A DNA stretch of 64,000 nucleotides from Solirubrobacterales bacterium (GTDB taxonomy: Bacteria; Actinomycetota; Thermoleophilia; Solirubrobacterales; 70-9): positions 1 to 64,000 of the forward strand of contig JAFKLL010000019.1 of the NCBI GenBank assembly GCA_017304845.1, read 5' to 3'. The notes beneath the pieces are model-generated. The model saw nothing but the letters and a program-made list of their open reading frames with translations. It was not told the DNA's origin and did no database searches. Within the stretch, counting starts at the first letter, position 1, and each line of letters begins with the position of its first letter. This document shows, one piece after another, positions 1-7,728 of the stretch. A program made the position numbers and the translations under genes.

Positions 1-693
1 GTCGCTGCCGGTCACATCGAGGATGTCGTCGACGATCTGGAACAGCAAGCCGACCAGCGAGGCGAAGCGCCAGTACGGCTCACGTCCTTCCTGGTCGAGC
101 CCGCCCAGGGCCAAGGGGACCTCGACGCTCGCCCGGATCAGGCGACCCGTCTTGAGTGAGTGGAGGTGGCGGAGCCCCTCGGCGTCGAGCTTCTGGGCCG
201 AGACGTCGATGTACTGGCCGCCGACCATTCCTTCCACTCCGGTCGCCGCACTCAGCAGGGCGACTGCTTCCAGCACCCGGTCGGGCGACGCCGGGACCGC
301 CGAGAGCGCCCCGATCGCCTCCGCGAAGAGTCCGTCCCCGGCCAGGATCGCGATCGCCTCGCCGTATTTCACGTGGGAGGTCGGCTGGCCGCGTCGCAGG
401 TCGTCGTCGTCCATGGCCGGCAAGTCGTCGTGGACCAGCGAGTAGGTGTGGACCATCTCCAGGGCGGCCGCCGCCCCGATCAGATCGTCGACCGGCTCGC
501 CGATCGCCTTGGCGGTGGCCAGGCACAGCACCGGGCGGATCCGCTTGCCGCCGGCCAGCAGCGAGTAGCGCATCGCCTCGTCCAGGCCGGTGGTGTCGGC
601 CCCGTCCGGGCCGGCCCCGTGGCTGAAGTGGATGGTCTCGAGGTGGCGGTCGACCGCCTCGCGCAGGTTCTCGGGGTAGCTCAAACCGGCCAC
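1..693 (-). CDS. Polyprenyl (farnesyl/geranylgeranyl-type) diphosphate synthase, 3' end outside window
   Basis: Trans-isoprenyl diphosphate synthase that condenses isopentenyl diphosphate with an allylic diphosphate in the cytoplasm. The first aspartate-rich motif reads [11 protein letters not shown] (around 390-430) and the second, [13 protein letters not shown], lies at the window edge; both bind the Mg-diphosphate in this family. The C-terminus is cut off by the window start. I chose GTG at 693 because it follows a GAGGG ribosome-binding sequence and lies 24 nt after the XseB-like stop; TTG at 684 is an alternative. It follows nusB and the XseB-like ORF in a usual bacterial order (nusB-xseB-ispA). 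Product chain length cannot be read from the sequence. Confidence 0.9.
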   Translation of the reverse strand, partial: MAGLSYPENLREAVDRHLETIHFSHGAGPDGADTTGLDEAMRYSLLAGGKRIRPVLCLATAKAIGEPVDDLIGAAAALEMVHTYSLVHDDLPAMDDDDLRRGQPTSHVKYGEAIAILAGDGLFAEAIGALSAVPASPDRVLEAVALLSAATGVEGMVGGQYIDVSAQKLDAEGLRHLHSLKTGRLIRASVEVPLALGGLDQEGREPYWRFASLVGLLFQIVDDILDVTGSD

Positions 694-717
694 CGACCCT
701 CGGGCTCGTTCATCGGC

Positions 718-891
718 TCAGTCCTGTCGGTCGATCCGCTCGACCGCGGCGGCGGCCTCGCGCGCCGCCTCGGCGGTCAGCTCGGCGGCTTCGTTGGCCA
801 GGGCGGCGGAGTCGGTGTCGCTCACGTTCTCGCTGCGCAGCTCGGCGGTGATCACGTCGAGCCGGTCGCGGATCTCCTCCAGACGGCTCAC
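718..891 (-). CDS. Small helical protein, possible exodeoxyribonuclease VII small subunit
   Basis: A 57-residue acidic, alanine-rich, probably all-helical protein starting with GTG in a 4-nt overlap (GTGA) with the nusB stop, so translation is probably coupled. The pattern of an N-terminal LEEIRDRL helix, then ELRS, then a second Ala/Glu helix resembles XseB, which binds the XseA nuclease. Its position between nusB and a polyprenyl synthase is also where xseB often lies. No xseA lies in the window. The match is weak, so this stays a candidate; a lineage-specific hypothetical protein is the alternative. Confidence 0.5.
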   Translation of the reverse strand: MSRLEEIRDRLDVITAELRSENVSDTDSAALANEAAELTAEAAREAAAAVERIDRQD

Positions 892-1271
892 TTGGCGTGC
901 TCCTTCATCGCCCGGGCGGCCGAGCCGAGGATCCCGTTGACGAAGCCGGGGGCCTCGGCGCCGCAGAACTTCTTCGCGGTCTCCACCGCCTCGTCGATCG
1001 CCACCTCGGCGGGCACGTCCTCCCGGAAGTTCATCTCGTAGAGCGCCACCCGCATGATGTTCTTCTCCAGGGGTGCGATCCGCTTCAGGTCCCAGCCCTG
1101 GGCGTACTCGGCGATCACCTCGTCGAGCTCGTCCCGATGCTCCTCGACGCCATTGGCGAGATCGATCGTGAACGGCTTGGCTTCAGCCAGAAGCACGGAT
1201 AGGGGTCGGTCGGTCACTTCCCGCTGATAACAGGCGAAGACCGCGTCCCGACGCTGAGTGGAGCGACGCAT
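888..1271 (-). CDS. nusB: Transcription antitermination factor NusB
   Basis: NusB binds boxA RNA with S10 (NusE) in rRNA antitermination. The 127-residue length is slightly short for the family. It begins with a basic helix ([17 protein letters not shown]) and carries the typical C-terminal half, with [20 protein letters not shown] followed by [14 protein letters not shown] and [11 protein letters not shown] at 1271 is the first start. The stop overlaps the next small gene by 4 nt. In many bacteria efp lies directly upstream; here efp is about 4.6 kb away, with accessory genes in between. Confidence 0.95.
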   Translation of the reverse strand: MRRSTQRRDAVFACYQREVTDRPLSVLLAEAKPFTIDLANGVEEHRDELDEVIAEYAQGWDLKRIAPLEKNIMRVALYEMNFREDVPAEVAIDEAVETAKKFCGAEAPGFVNGILGSAARAMKEHAK

Positions 1272-1308
1272 CAGCCAAGAATATTGGTTCGGCGAGCGGG
1301 GGCACGAC

Positions 1309-1734
1309 TCACGTATTTCCCCACACCGTGGCGGTCAGAGACCGGGGTCCGCCCCGCTCCCGATGCTCACAGAGATAGATCCCCTGCCAGGTCCCCAGAT
1401 GCAGCGCGCCGGACCGCACCGGCAGGGTCAGGTCGAAGCCGGTCACCGTCCCCTTGATGTGCGCCGGCATGTCGTCGGGCCCCTCCAGGGTGTGAGTCCA
1501 ACGATGGTCGCGAGGGTCCTCGGGCACGGCGCTGTCGATCCACGAGCGGAAGTCGCGCCGCACGTCCGGGGAGGCGTTCTCGTTCAGGGTGAGCGAGGCC
1601 GAGGTGTGCCTGATCAGGAGATGCATGAGGCCCTGATCGAACCGGCCGAGATCGGGCAGGGAGTCCTCGATCTCGGCCGTGATCAGGTGAAAGCCACGGG
1701 GTCTCGGGTCGAGCGTGATCTCGGTCTGGACCAA
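1309..1734 (-). CDS. YjbQ/UPF0047 family protein
   Basis: Member of the YjbQ family (a member has been reported with weak thiamine-phosphate synthase activity; the true role is unclear). Signature segments are RGFHLIT, HLLIRHTSASLTLNENA, GPDDMPAHIKGTVTG and LGTWQGIYLCEHR. The histidines of RHTSAS and CEHR are the expected metal/active-site region. TTG at 1734 gives 141 residues, close to the usual about 138, and has a GGTGGAG ribosome-binding site 9 nt upstream. Starts further upstream would overlap the preceding lipase-like gene. It lies 28 nt after that gene's stop and may be co-transcribed. Confidence 0.85.
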   Translation of the reverse strand: MVQTEITLDPRPRGFHLITAEIEDSLPDLGRFDQGLMHLLIRHTSASLTLNENASPDVRRDFRSWIDSAVPEDPRDHRWTHTLEGPDDMPAHIKGTVTGFDLTLPVRSGALHLGTWQGIYLCEHRERGGPRSLTATVWGNT

Positions 1735-1762
1735 CAGCACGCTCTCCACCGTAGTCCATGGC

Positions 1763-4363
1763 TCACTCTGCGCCGGCCCACCCGTTGGAGTAACAGGGCC
1801 TGCCACCGGCGCAAGGGTTGATGCTGCCGTTCGGCTGCTTGAAGTCGGAGGCCTGCTGCCTCGCCTCGACGGCGTCGCGGGAGTAGCTGTGCGGGTCGCC
1901 GCCGAAGCCCCATTCCGGCCTCGGGGGCACGTTCTCGTCAGGGGCGACCGCGGTGCCCTGGCAGGGCTCGTCCTCGTCGCACTCCGGGCCTGAGTAGACC
2001 CAGTCGACGGGGCCGCCGTCCCAGTAGACGAAGGCGGAGCCGCCGTGCGGGTAGGACGGGATCGCCTCGAACCCGGTGAACTGATCCGACCAGTGGCGGC
2101 CCGGGTCGGTGGCCGGCATCATGATCGGTATCCCGGCCGTCCTCGCCTCGACCTCGGCCGAGACGTTGGCGACCTGATGGTCACCCACGGCCACCTTCAT
2201 CAGGACCTGGGGCGGCGGCGTGTTCGGCAGCGGGTCGTCGGTCATGCGCTGGGCGTAGCCGTTGGCCTCTCCCCTGTCCCAGAGCAGCTGCATCAGGGAG
2301 AGCACGACCTGTCGCTCGCCCAGGTCCGGGTAGTTGGTGTAGAGCCCGTAGCCGGGGGCGACCGCGTACTCGTCGAAGTCGACGCTCCTCTGGAGCAGAG
2401 TCGAGTAGTTCATGCCGGGCACGTTCAGGACCGCCCGGGTGAAGTCCGGCGAGAGCGCGGTGAGGGCGCCGCCCATGATGCCGCCCTGGCTCTTTCCCTC
2501 GTAGTAGAGGTGGCTGGTGTCGATCACCGACTGGGCGGGCTCCGGGCCGGCTCCGTCGGGGTCGACCGCGAAGGCGGGATCGTCGGCGAAACCGTCGGGA
2601 TGGATCATCGCCCTGCCGACCATGAAGAAGTTGACGAATCCCTGCTGCATCCGGTCGGTCGCCTTGTTGAAGCCGGAGAGGTCCATCAGGGCCTGGACCA
2701 CCGACCCGGCGTCCTCGCTGGAGAAGCCGGCCCAGTTGACCGCGCAGAACAGGACGTTGTGCTCGGAGGCCTGGAGGTAGGTCGAGTTGACCTGGCTGAG
2801 ACTGCCGAGCAGGCCGTGGCCGTACAGCGAGGGCCTGGCCGGGACCACCGACGATCCCTGGACCACCGACCGCGGGATGTTGCATCGGAACGGGACCTCG
2901 GTCTTGAAGGCCGGGTTCCAGGTGAGGCGGTCATCGGAGTCGAAGGCGAAGGTGGACCCGGGGCCGCAGCCGTCGGCGTTCAGGTAGCAGGGCACCCCGG
3001 TCAGGTGACCCCGGACCTGGCGCATGATCTGCGGATTGTCGCCGGGCGCGTAGTCGATCACCTGGTCGATCGCGAAGTCCGGTGAGTCCCCTTCGACGAC
3101 CTGGTCGGAGAGATCGTCGTCGCCGAGCCTGTGGAAGGCGTCGTCGCGGATCGTCAGGGCCCGGCCGGTGATGTTCTCCGTGCTGGCGACGGTGAAGTCC
3201 CAGGCCATGTAGAGGCCGTCCTTCGAGATCCCCTCGCGGGCGAGCACCGGGAAGACCGAGTCTTCGAGGGTGTCGCAGCGGTAGAGCACCGCCGGGTCGG
3301 TGATCTTCGCGCCGTCGCGGCACTGACGGAACGGCTCCGGCGCGTCGACCGGCTGGTCCGCGGCGTCACGCAGGTTCCTGAGCACCACGACGTAGCGATG
3401 CCCCGGGGTGTAGTTCTTCGCCGCGCGGATGATCAGGTTTACGTCCTCGGTGTTGCCGGGGTCGACGTTGATCCCGCCCGGCCCCGCCTCGCTGGGCGAG
3501 ACCGAGGTCGGGTTCGAGTCCAGCTCGGCCCAGATCATCTGGCGTTCGCCGGTCTCGGCGTCCACCACCAGGACCGGCTGATCCGGTCGGCTGTACTGGC
3601 TCAGATCGTCGATCGAGACGATGCCCGAGTTCGAGAAGGCGGCGGGCGTGTCGACACCGGGGATCTTGACCGTGATCAGGTTGCCGGGGCTGAAGCCGTC
3701 GGCGCGGTTCATGTCGGTCGGATCGATCCCGACGCCCTTGATGTTCTTCGGCATCGCCTCACGGGGCAGATCGAGCCGCAGCCCGGTCGGCGTGTCGGCC
3801 GGGCGGGTGTGGAAGTTGCTCGGCCAGGGCTGCAGGCAGACCGCGGGGTCGAGGGGGTCGCAGAGCGACTTCTTGGGCTCGACCGGCGGTTCGACCGGCG
3901 GGTCGACCGGCTTCCGGCACCGCGAGGCCTGGCGGGTGAGCCTGCGTTGCGCGACGGCCCTCGCCTTCTTCCCGGGGGCCCGGCGGTATGCGCCGACCAC
4001 CCGCACGGGCTGGACGCCGCAGCCGGACAGGGCCTTGACCCCACGCGACGTGAGCCGCAGCCGGATCATCTTCGCCTGCGCCCGCTTCTTCCGGAAGGCG
4101 ACGACACGGGCGCGGAACAGCCCGGAGCGTCCGCGGTGGATCGCGGTCACCCGGACACGGGCCCGCCCGCTCGACCGGACCTTGACCCGGAGGGAGCGGG
4201 TCGAGAGCAGAGCGGCCTGGGTCTTGGTCTGGACCGCGACCTTGACCTTGACTCCTCGCGCCCCGGCCTCCGAAGGCCCGAAGGCCAAGAGCGTCCCGAG
4301 CAACGCCACCGCGAACGCCACTCCCAGACCGCGACCGATCCGACCCCTACCGACTACCTGCAT
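1763..4363 (-). CDS. Secreted lipase/esterase-like protein, paralogue 1
   Basis: Large (866 aa) exported protein with a predicted alpha/beta-hydrolase core. An N-terminal signal sequence (hydrophobic FAVALLGTLLAFG, cleavage near the following Ala-rich stretch) precedes a very basic module of about 110 residues, then a conserved region beginning CDPLDPAVCLQPWPSN. The hydrolase part contains GHGLLGS and a nucleophile elbow GKSQGG around residue 635, matching GxSxG. The C-terminus ends with the shared block ENVPPRPEWGFGGDPHSY. It is a clear paralogue of the genes at 7729 and 10621 but lies alone, on the other strand, and lacks their CRP-type site. ATG at 4363 follows a GGGGAG site. Substrate unknown; lipase-like is inferred from the fold motifs only. 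Confidence 0.75.
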   Translation of the reverse strand: MQVVGRGRIGRGLGVAFAVALLGTLLAFGPSEAGARGVKVKVAVQTKTQAALLSTRSLRVKVRSSGRARVRVTAIHRGRSGLFRARVVAFRKKRAQAKMIRLRLTSRGVKALSGCGVQPVRVVGAYRRAPGKKARAVAQRRLTRQASRCRKPVDPPVEPPVEPKKSLCDPLDPAVCLQPWPSNFHTRPADTPTGLRLDLPREAMPKNIKGVGIDPTDMNRADGFSPGNLITVKIPGVDTPAAFSNSGIVSIDDLSQYSRPDQPVLVVDAETGERQMIWAELDSNPTSVSPSEAGPGGINVDPGNTEDVNLIIRAAKNYTPGHRYVVVLRNLRDAADQPVDAPEPFRQCRDGAKITDPAVLYRCDTLEDSVFPVLAREGISKDGLYMAWDFTVASTENITGRALTIRDDAFHRLGDDDLSDQVVEGDSPDFAIDQVIDYAPGDNPQIMRQVRGHLTGVPCYLNADGCGPGSTFAFDSDDRLTWNPAFKTEVPFRCNIPRSVVQGSSVVPARPSLYGHGLLGSLSQVNSTYLQASEHNVLFCAVNWAGFSSEDAGSVVQALMDLSGFNKATDRMQQGFVNFFMVGRAMIHPDGFADDPAFAVDPDGAGPEPAQSVIDTSHLYYEGKSQGGIMGGALTALSPDFTRAVLNVPGMNYSTLLQRSVDFDEYAVAPGYGLYTNYPDLGERQVVLSLMQLLWDRGEANGYAQRMTDDPLPNTPPPQVLMKVAVGDHQVANVSAEVEARTAGIPIMMPATDPGRHWSDQFTGFEAIPSYPHGGSAFVYWDGGPVDWVYSGPECDEDEPCQGTAVAPDENVPPRPEWGFGGDPHSYSRDAVEARQQASDFKQPNGSINPCAGGRPCYSNGWAGAE

Positions 4364-4465
4364 TCCGCTACTCCCCACGTTTCGATTTCAACCGCCGGCA
4401 GCACCGGCTCCGAGCCAGGCTAGGGAGGCAGGGGGCGGATTTCATCCCCAATTACGGCCAATCTT

Positions 4466-4494
4466 TTGCCACTGAATTGTGGGATTCCCATAAA
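4466..4494 (+). promoter_or_regulatory. Candidate promoter of the PucR-type gene
   Basis: TTGCCA (4466-4471) and CATAAA (4489-4494) are separated by 17 bp and lie about 70 nt before the gene. A 28-bp palindrome covers the spacer and the -10 box. Confidence 0.45.
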
Positions 4495-4499
4495 TTCAG
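4472..4499. promoter_or_regulatory. Nested palindrome, candidate operator
   Basis: The outer arms CTGAATT and AATTCAG (7 bp, perfect) enclose an inner TGGGA-T-TCCCA palindrome with nearly the same centre. It overlaps the candidate -10 box, so a bound protein would block transcription. The adjacent PucR-type regulator is the obvious candidate ligand (inference). Confidence 0.45.
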
Positions 4500-4561
4500 G
4501 AATCAATGAGTGCTATCAACGAAGTGGATTGTGGTTACCGAACCATGTTCAGGGAAGCCGT

Positions 4562-5857
4562 ATGACAGTCGAGCAAACCTTGGATCAGATCCTCGACCGC
4601 GTCACGTCCCGCCACGAGGAGCTCTCTCGCGAGGTGACCGCGGGGATCTCTCACGAGATCGTCGAGTACGGCGCCGAGGAGCGGAACCCGGCGTTCTGGG
4701 AGGACGTAAGAGGCTTCGGCGACCTGCAGATCCAGGGCGCGATGGTCGCCGCCCGAAGCGGCGGCGAGATCTCCCCGCAGGCCCTCGAGGTGATCCGGGA
4801 GGCCACGGTCCGGCGCGTCCGCCAGGGCGTGCCGCTCGAGTCGATCCTCCAGGCCTTCCGGCTCGGCCACCAGATCGTCTGGAACGCCGTGGTCGAGGAG
4901 TCGCAGCAGGTCGAGGGAGGCCAGTCCGCGGCCGTCCACCTCACCCTCCCCTTCCTGCGCTTCGTCGACGCGGTCTGCGCCTGCATCGCCCAGGCCTATC
5001 TGAACGAGCTCCACACGGCCTCCGTGACTGCCGACCGCGCCGCCCGCGACCTGCTGGAGATCCTGCTCGAAGGCGAGCTGACCGAGGCTCGCCGCCGTTC
5101 CGCCCAGACCGCCTCGGTCTCCGCCGGGATCGAGCTGGACGTCGACGCCGCCCACCAGGTCGCGATCTTCGTCGACGAGGAGACCTCGGACACGCTCCGG
5201 CGCCTGGCCTCAGAGCTCGAGGCGCTGCTCGGCGACTCGTTCGTGCTCGGCGTGATGAGGCACGACGAGCTGATCCTGGTCACCGACCCGGGGACCGACG
5301 ATCCGACCGGGCTCAGCCGCATCCTCAAGGAGCGCGGCGCCCGGGCGCGGGACGGTCTCCGGGCCGGGGTCGGGCTGATCTGCGAAGGGTCCTCCGGCTA
5401 CTCCGAGTCCGCCGCGCAGGCCCGCTCCGCCCTCGACGTGGCCGGAGCCGGGCGGCCGGTCGTCGGCCTGGCCGACCTGCCGCTGCTCGAGTATGTGACC
5501 GCCAGGCCCGACCCGGTCGCCCAGGCGATGGTGCCGAGCGCGGTCACCGAGCTGGCCGGCGGCACGAAGGCGATGGACCGGGCTCTGCGAGAGACCCTCT
5601 TCGCCTATCTGGGAAGCGGCCTGAACGTGATGCGCACGGCGGAGTCGCTGCCGGCGCACCCGAACACGGTCACCTACCGCCTGGCCCGCCTCGGTGAACG
5701 GACCGGCTACGACCACCGCGACCCGAGCCAGCTGGTCGAGCTGGCGGTCGCGCTGCGGATCGCGATCCAAGGCCGGTCCGACGATCGGACCGTGACCGGC
5801 ATGCGCTGGCCCACCTCGGGGCCCCTCGACATCAGCCGATGGGGCTCCGCCGGCTGA
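4562..5857 (+). CDS. PucR/CdaR-type transcriptional regulator
   Basis: 431-residue regulator with an RsbRD-like N-terminal helical domain (about 1-150), a central GGDEF-like/CdaR middle region (about 170-310) and a C-terminal PucR helix-turn-helix (about 335-400). In the latter, RETLFAYLGSGLNVMRTAES and HPNTVTYRLARL are typical of PucR-type DNA-binding domains. ATG at 4562 follows AGGGA with 7-nt spacing; the frame opens earlier but without a good site. Genes of this family often regulate neighbouring catabolic genes or themselves. The palindrome upstream suggests autoregulation, and the divergent lipase-like gene is another possible target. It ends 2 nt from the convergent efp stop. Confidence 0.85.
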   Translation: MTVEQTLDQILDRVTSRHEELSREVTAGISHEIVEYGAEERNPAFWEDVRGFGDLQIQGAMVAARSGGEISPQALEVIREATVRRVRQGVPLESILQAFRLGHQIVWNAVVEESQQVEGGQSAAVHLTLPFLRFVDAVCACIAQAYLNELHTASVTADRAARDLLEILLEGELTEARRRSAQTASVSAGIELDVDAAHQVAIFVDEETSDTLRRLASELEALLGDSFVLGVMRHDELILVTDPGTDDPTGLSRILKERGARARDGLRAGVGLICEGSSGYSESAAQARSALDVAGAGRPVVGLADLPLLEYVTARPDPVAQAMVPSAVTELAGGTKAMDRALRETLFAYLGSGLNVMRTAESLPAHPNTVTYRLARLGERTGYDHRDPSQLVELAVALRIAIQGRSDDRTVTGMRWPTSGPLDISRWGSAG

Positions 5858-5859
5858 CC

Positions 5860-6420
5860 TCAGGCTCGGGACATGTACTCCGCGGTCTCGGTGTTGACCT
5901 TGATGACTTCGCCCTCGTTGATGAAGAGCGGCACCTGAACCTCGACGCCGGACTCCAGGGTGGCCGGCTTGGTGCCGCCGCCCGAGGCCGTGTCCCCCTT
6001 CAGGCCCGGCTCGGTCTTGACGACCTTGGCCTCGATCGAGCTCGCGACCGCGACCTCGGACGGGCTCTCGTCCACGAACAGGACGTCGACCTCGTCGTTG
6101 GGCTGGATCCAGCGCAGAGCGTCCGCGGCGAGATCGGACGGGATCTCGATCTGGTCGTAGCTCTGGTTGTCCATGAAGACGACCGCGTCACCCGACTCGT
6201 ACAGGTACTGCATCTTCTTGGACTCGGTCCGGACCGGGCGGAACTTCTCGCCGGCGCGGAAGGTCTTGTCGATCACCCCGCCGTCTTCGATCCGGCGGAG
6301 CTTGGTGCGCACGAAGGCGCCGCCCTTGCCCGGCTTCACATGCTGGAACTCGATGATCCGCATGATCTTGCCGTCGACCTCGATGTGGGACCCGTTGCGG
6401 AAATCGCTAGTGCTAATCAC
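5860..6420 (-). CDS. efp: Translation elongation factor P
   Basis: EF-P binds ribosomes stalled at polyproline and promotes peptide bond formation. 186 residues, the normal length. The N-terminal KOW-like domain has MISTSDFRNG and HVKPGKGGAFVRTKL, whose loop lysine is at the tip that is modified in many bacteria. The OB domains include the conserved C-terminal EGEVIKVNTETAEYMSR. It starts with GTG at 6420, only 8 nt after a TACAAT box, suggesting a leaderless mRNA. It usually sits next to pepP and nusB; here it is separated from both. Confidence 0.97.
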   Translation of the reverse strand: MISTSDFRNGSHIEVDGKIMRIIEFQHVKPGKGGAFVRTKLRRIEDGGVIDKTFRAGEKFRPVRTESKKMQYLYESGDAVVFMDNQSYDQIEIPSDLAADALRWIQPNDEVDVLFVDESPSEVAVASSIEAKVVKTEPGLKGDTASGGGTKPATLESGVEVQVPLFINEGEVIKVNTETAEYMSRA

Positions 6421-6428
6421 GGCTGGGA

Positions 6429-6434
6429 ATTGTA
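6429..6434 (-). promoter_or_regulatory. -10 box TACAAT of efp (leaderless)
   Basis: TACAAT ends 8 nt before the GTG start of efp, leaving essentially no 5' leader. It faces the M42 peptidase box on the other strand in a 47-bp divergent gap. Confidence 0.5.
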
Positions 6435-6455
6435 AAGACCCTCAGGGCCTCCAGG

Positions 6456-6461
6456 CATAAT
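6456..6461 (+). promoter_or_regulatory. -10 box CATAAT of M42 peptidase gene (leaderless)
   Basis: CATAAT lies 6 nt before ATG at 6468 and no ribosome-binding site fits in the gap, so transcription should begin at or next to the start codon. Confidence 0.5.
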
Positions 6462-6467
6462 GGCTTC

Positions 6468-7532
6468 ATGACGACGACTCCCCCGCTTCTCGACGAGCTG
6501 CTCCGCACCCCCGGCCCCTCCGGCTACGAGGCCCCGGCCGCCGACGTCTGGCGCAAGGCCGCCGGCTTCGCCGAGCTGAGCGCCGACGGTCTCGGCTCCA
6601 GCGTCGCCACGATCCCGTCCTCCGACGAGGACGACGACGCGCCGCTGCTCGCCGTCGTCGGGCACATCGACGAGATCGGCCTCGTCGTCACCCACATCGA
6701 CGAGAAGGGCTTTCTCTACTTCGCCCCGATCGGCGGCTGGGACCCGCAGATCCTGGTCGGCCAACGGGTCACCGTTGCCGGCAACGACGGTCAGGTGCCG
6801 GGCGTGGCGGGGCGCAAGCCGATCCACCTGCTCGAGCCCGAACAGCGCAAGAAGGTCGTGCAGCTCAAGGAGATGCACATCGACATCGGCGCCGACGACC
6901 GTGAGGACGCCGAGCAGATGGTCAGCGTCGGCGATCCGGTCGTGATCGACTGCGAGCCCCTGGCCGTCGCCGGCGGCCGCCTGGTCTCCCGGTCGATGGA
7001 CAACCGTCTCGGTTCCTACGTGGCGCTCGAGGCCGCCCGCCGGATCCACGAGAACGCGAAGTCGAAGGCCCGCTACGCCGCGGTCGCCGCGGTCCAGGAG
7101 GAGATCGGCCTCTTCGGCTCCCGCACCGCCGCCTTCACCGTCCGTCCCGACCTCGCGGTCGCGATCGACGTGACCCATGCCACCGACGCCCCCGGGATCG
7201 ACGAGAAGGAAGTCGGCAGCCACCCGTTCGGGTCCGGCCCGGTGATCGGCCGCGGCTCCACCCTCTCGCCCAAGGTCTACGAGCTGCTGCGGGAGACCGC
7301 CGAGCAGGCCGGCATCGACTACTCGGTCGGCGCCAGCGGCGACTCCACCCACACCGACGCCGACTCGCTCCAGATCTCCCGCACCGGCATCCCGACCGGG
7401 CTCGTCTCGATCCCGCTCCGCTACATGCACTCGCCGGTCGAGATGGTCGATCTGGCCGATGTGGAGGCGACCGTGAACCTGATCGTCGCCTTCGCCGAGG
7501 CGATCGAGCCGGGCATCGACCTTTCTCGCTGA
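6468..7532 (+). CDS. M42 family metallopeptidase (FrvX-like aminopeptidase)
   Basis: 354-residue cytoplasmic peptidase of the M42 family (dinuclear metal aminopeptidases forming tetrahedral dodecamers). Metal-site motifs are visible: GHIDEIG (His), SMDNRLGSY (bridging Asp), VQEEIGLFGS (catalytic and ligand Glu), AIDVTHA (Asp) and YMHSPVEMV (His). The start ATG is 6 nt after a CATAAT box. It is divergent from efp and followed by two secreted lipase-like genes that have their own promoters. Peptide substrate not predictable. Confidence 0.92.
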   Translation: MTTTPPLLDELLRTPGPSGYEAPAADVWRKAAGFAELSADGLGSSVATIPSSDEDDDAPLLAVVGHIDEIGLVVTHIDEKGFLYFAPIGGWDPQILVGQRVTVAGNDGQVPGVAGRKPIHLLEPEQRKKVVQLKEMHIDIGADDREDAEQMVSVGDPVVIDCEPLAVAGGRLVSRSMDNRLGSYVALEAARRIHENAKSKARYAAVAAVQEEIGLFGSRTAAFTVRPDLAVAIDVTHATDAPGIDEKEVGSHPFGSGPVIGRGSTLSPKVYELLRETAEQAGIDYSVGASGDSTHTDADSLQISRTGIPTGLVSIPLRYMHSPVEMVDLADVEATVNLIVAFAEAIEPGIDLSR

Positions 7533-7626
7533 CCAGGCCGAATCCGCCGTCTCAAGCCGTTTCCGCGTACGGCCTCGTTCAAAGATCGTCGCTCGGGACG
7601 GCGCAACTTCCGGTCTCGGATCGGTC

Positions 7627-7649
7627 TAGTATCTGTGAGTCAAGTCACA
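7627..7649 (+). promoter_or_regulatory. Promoter with CRP-type palindrome, lipase-like paralogue 2
   Basis: A TAGTAT -10 box (7627-7632) is followed after 1 nt by TGTGA-GTCAAG-TCACA (7634-7649), a perfect match to the CRP/GlxR consensus TGTGA-N6-TCACA. The -35 region is poor. The site covers the expected start point, so a CRP-like protein would probably repress or modulate here (inference). The same layout precedes the next paralogue. Confidence 0.6.
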
Positions 7650-7728
7650 TGACTGGTCTTCCGGGGCCAGAGCAAACAGCGGCCCTTCCTTCACGGGCCG
7701 CGACTACCAGAGGGAGTAACACGGAGTG

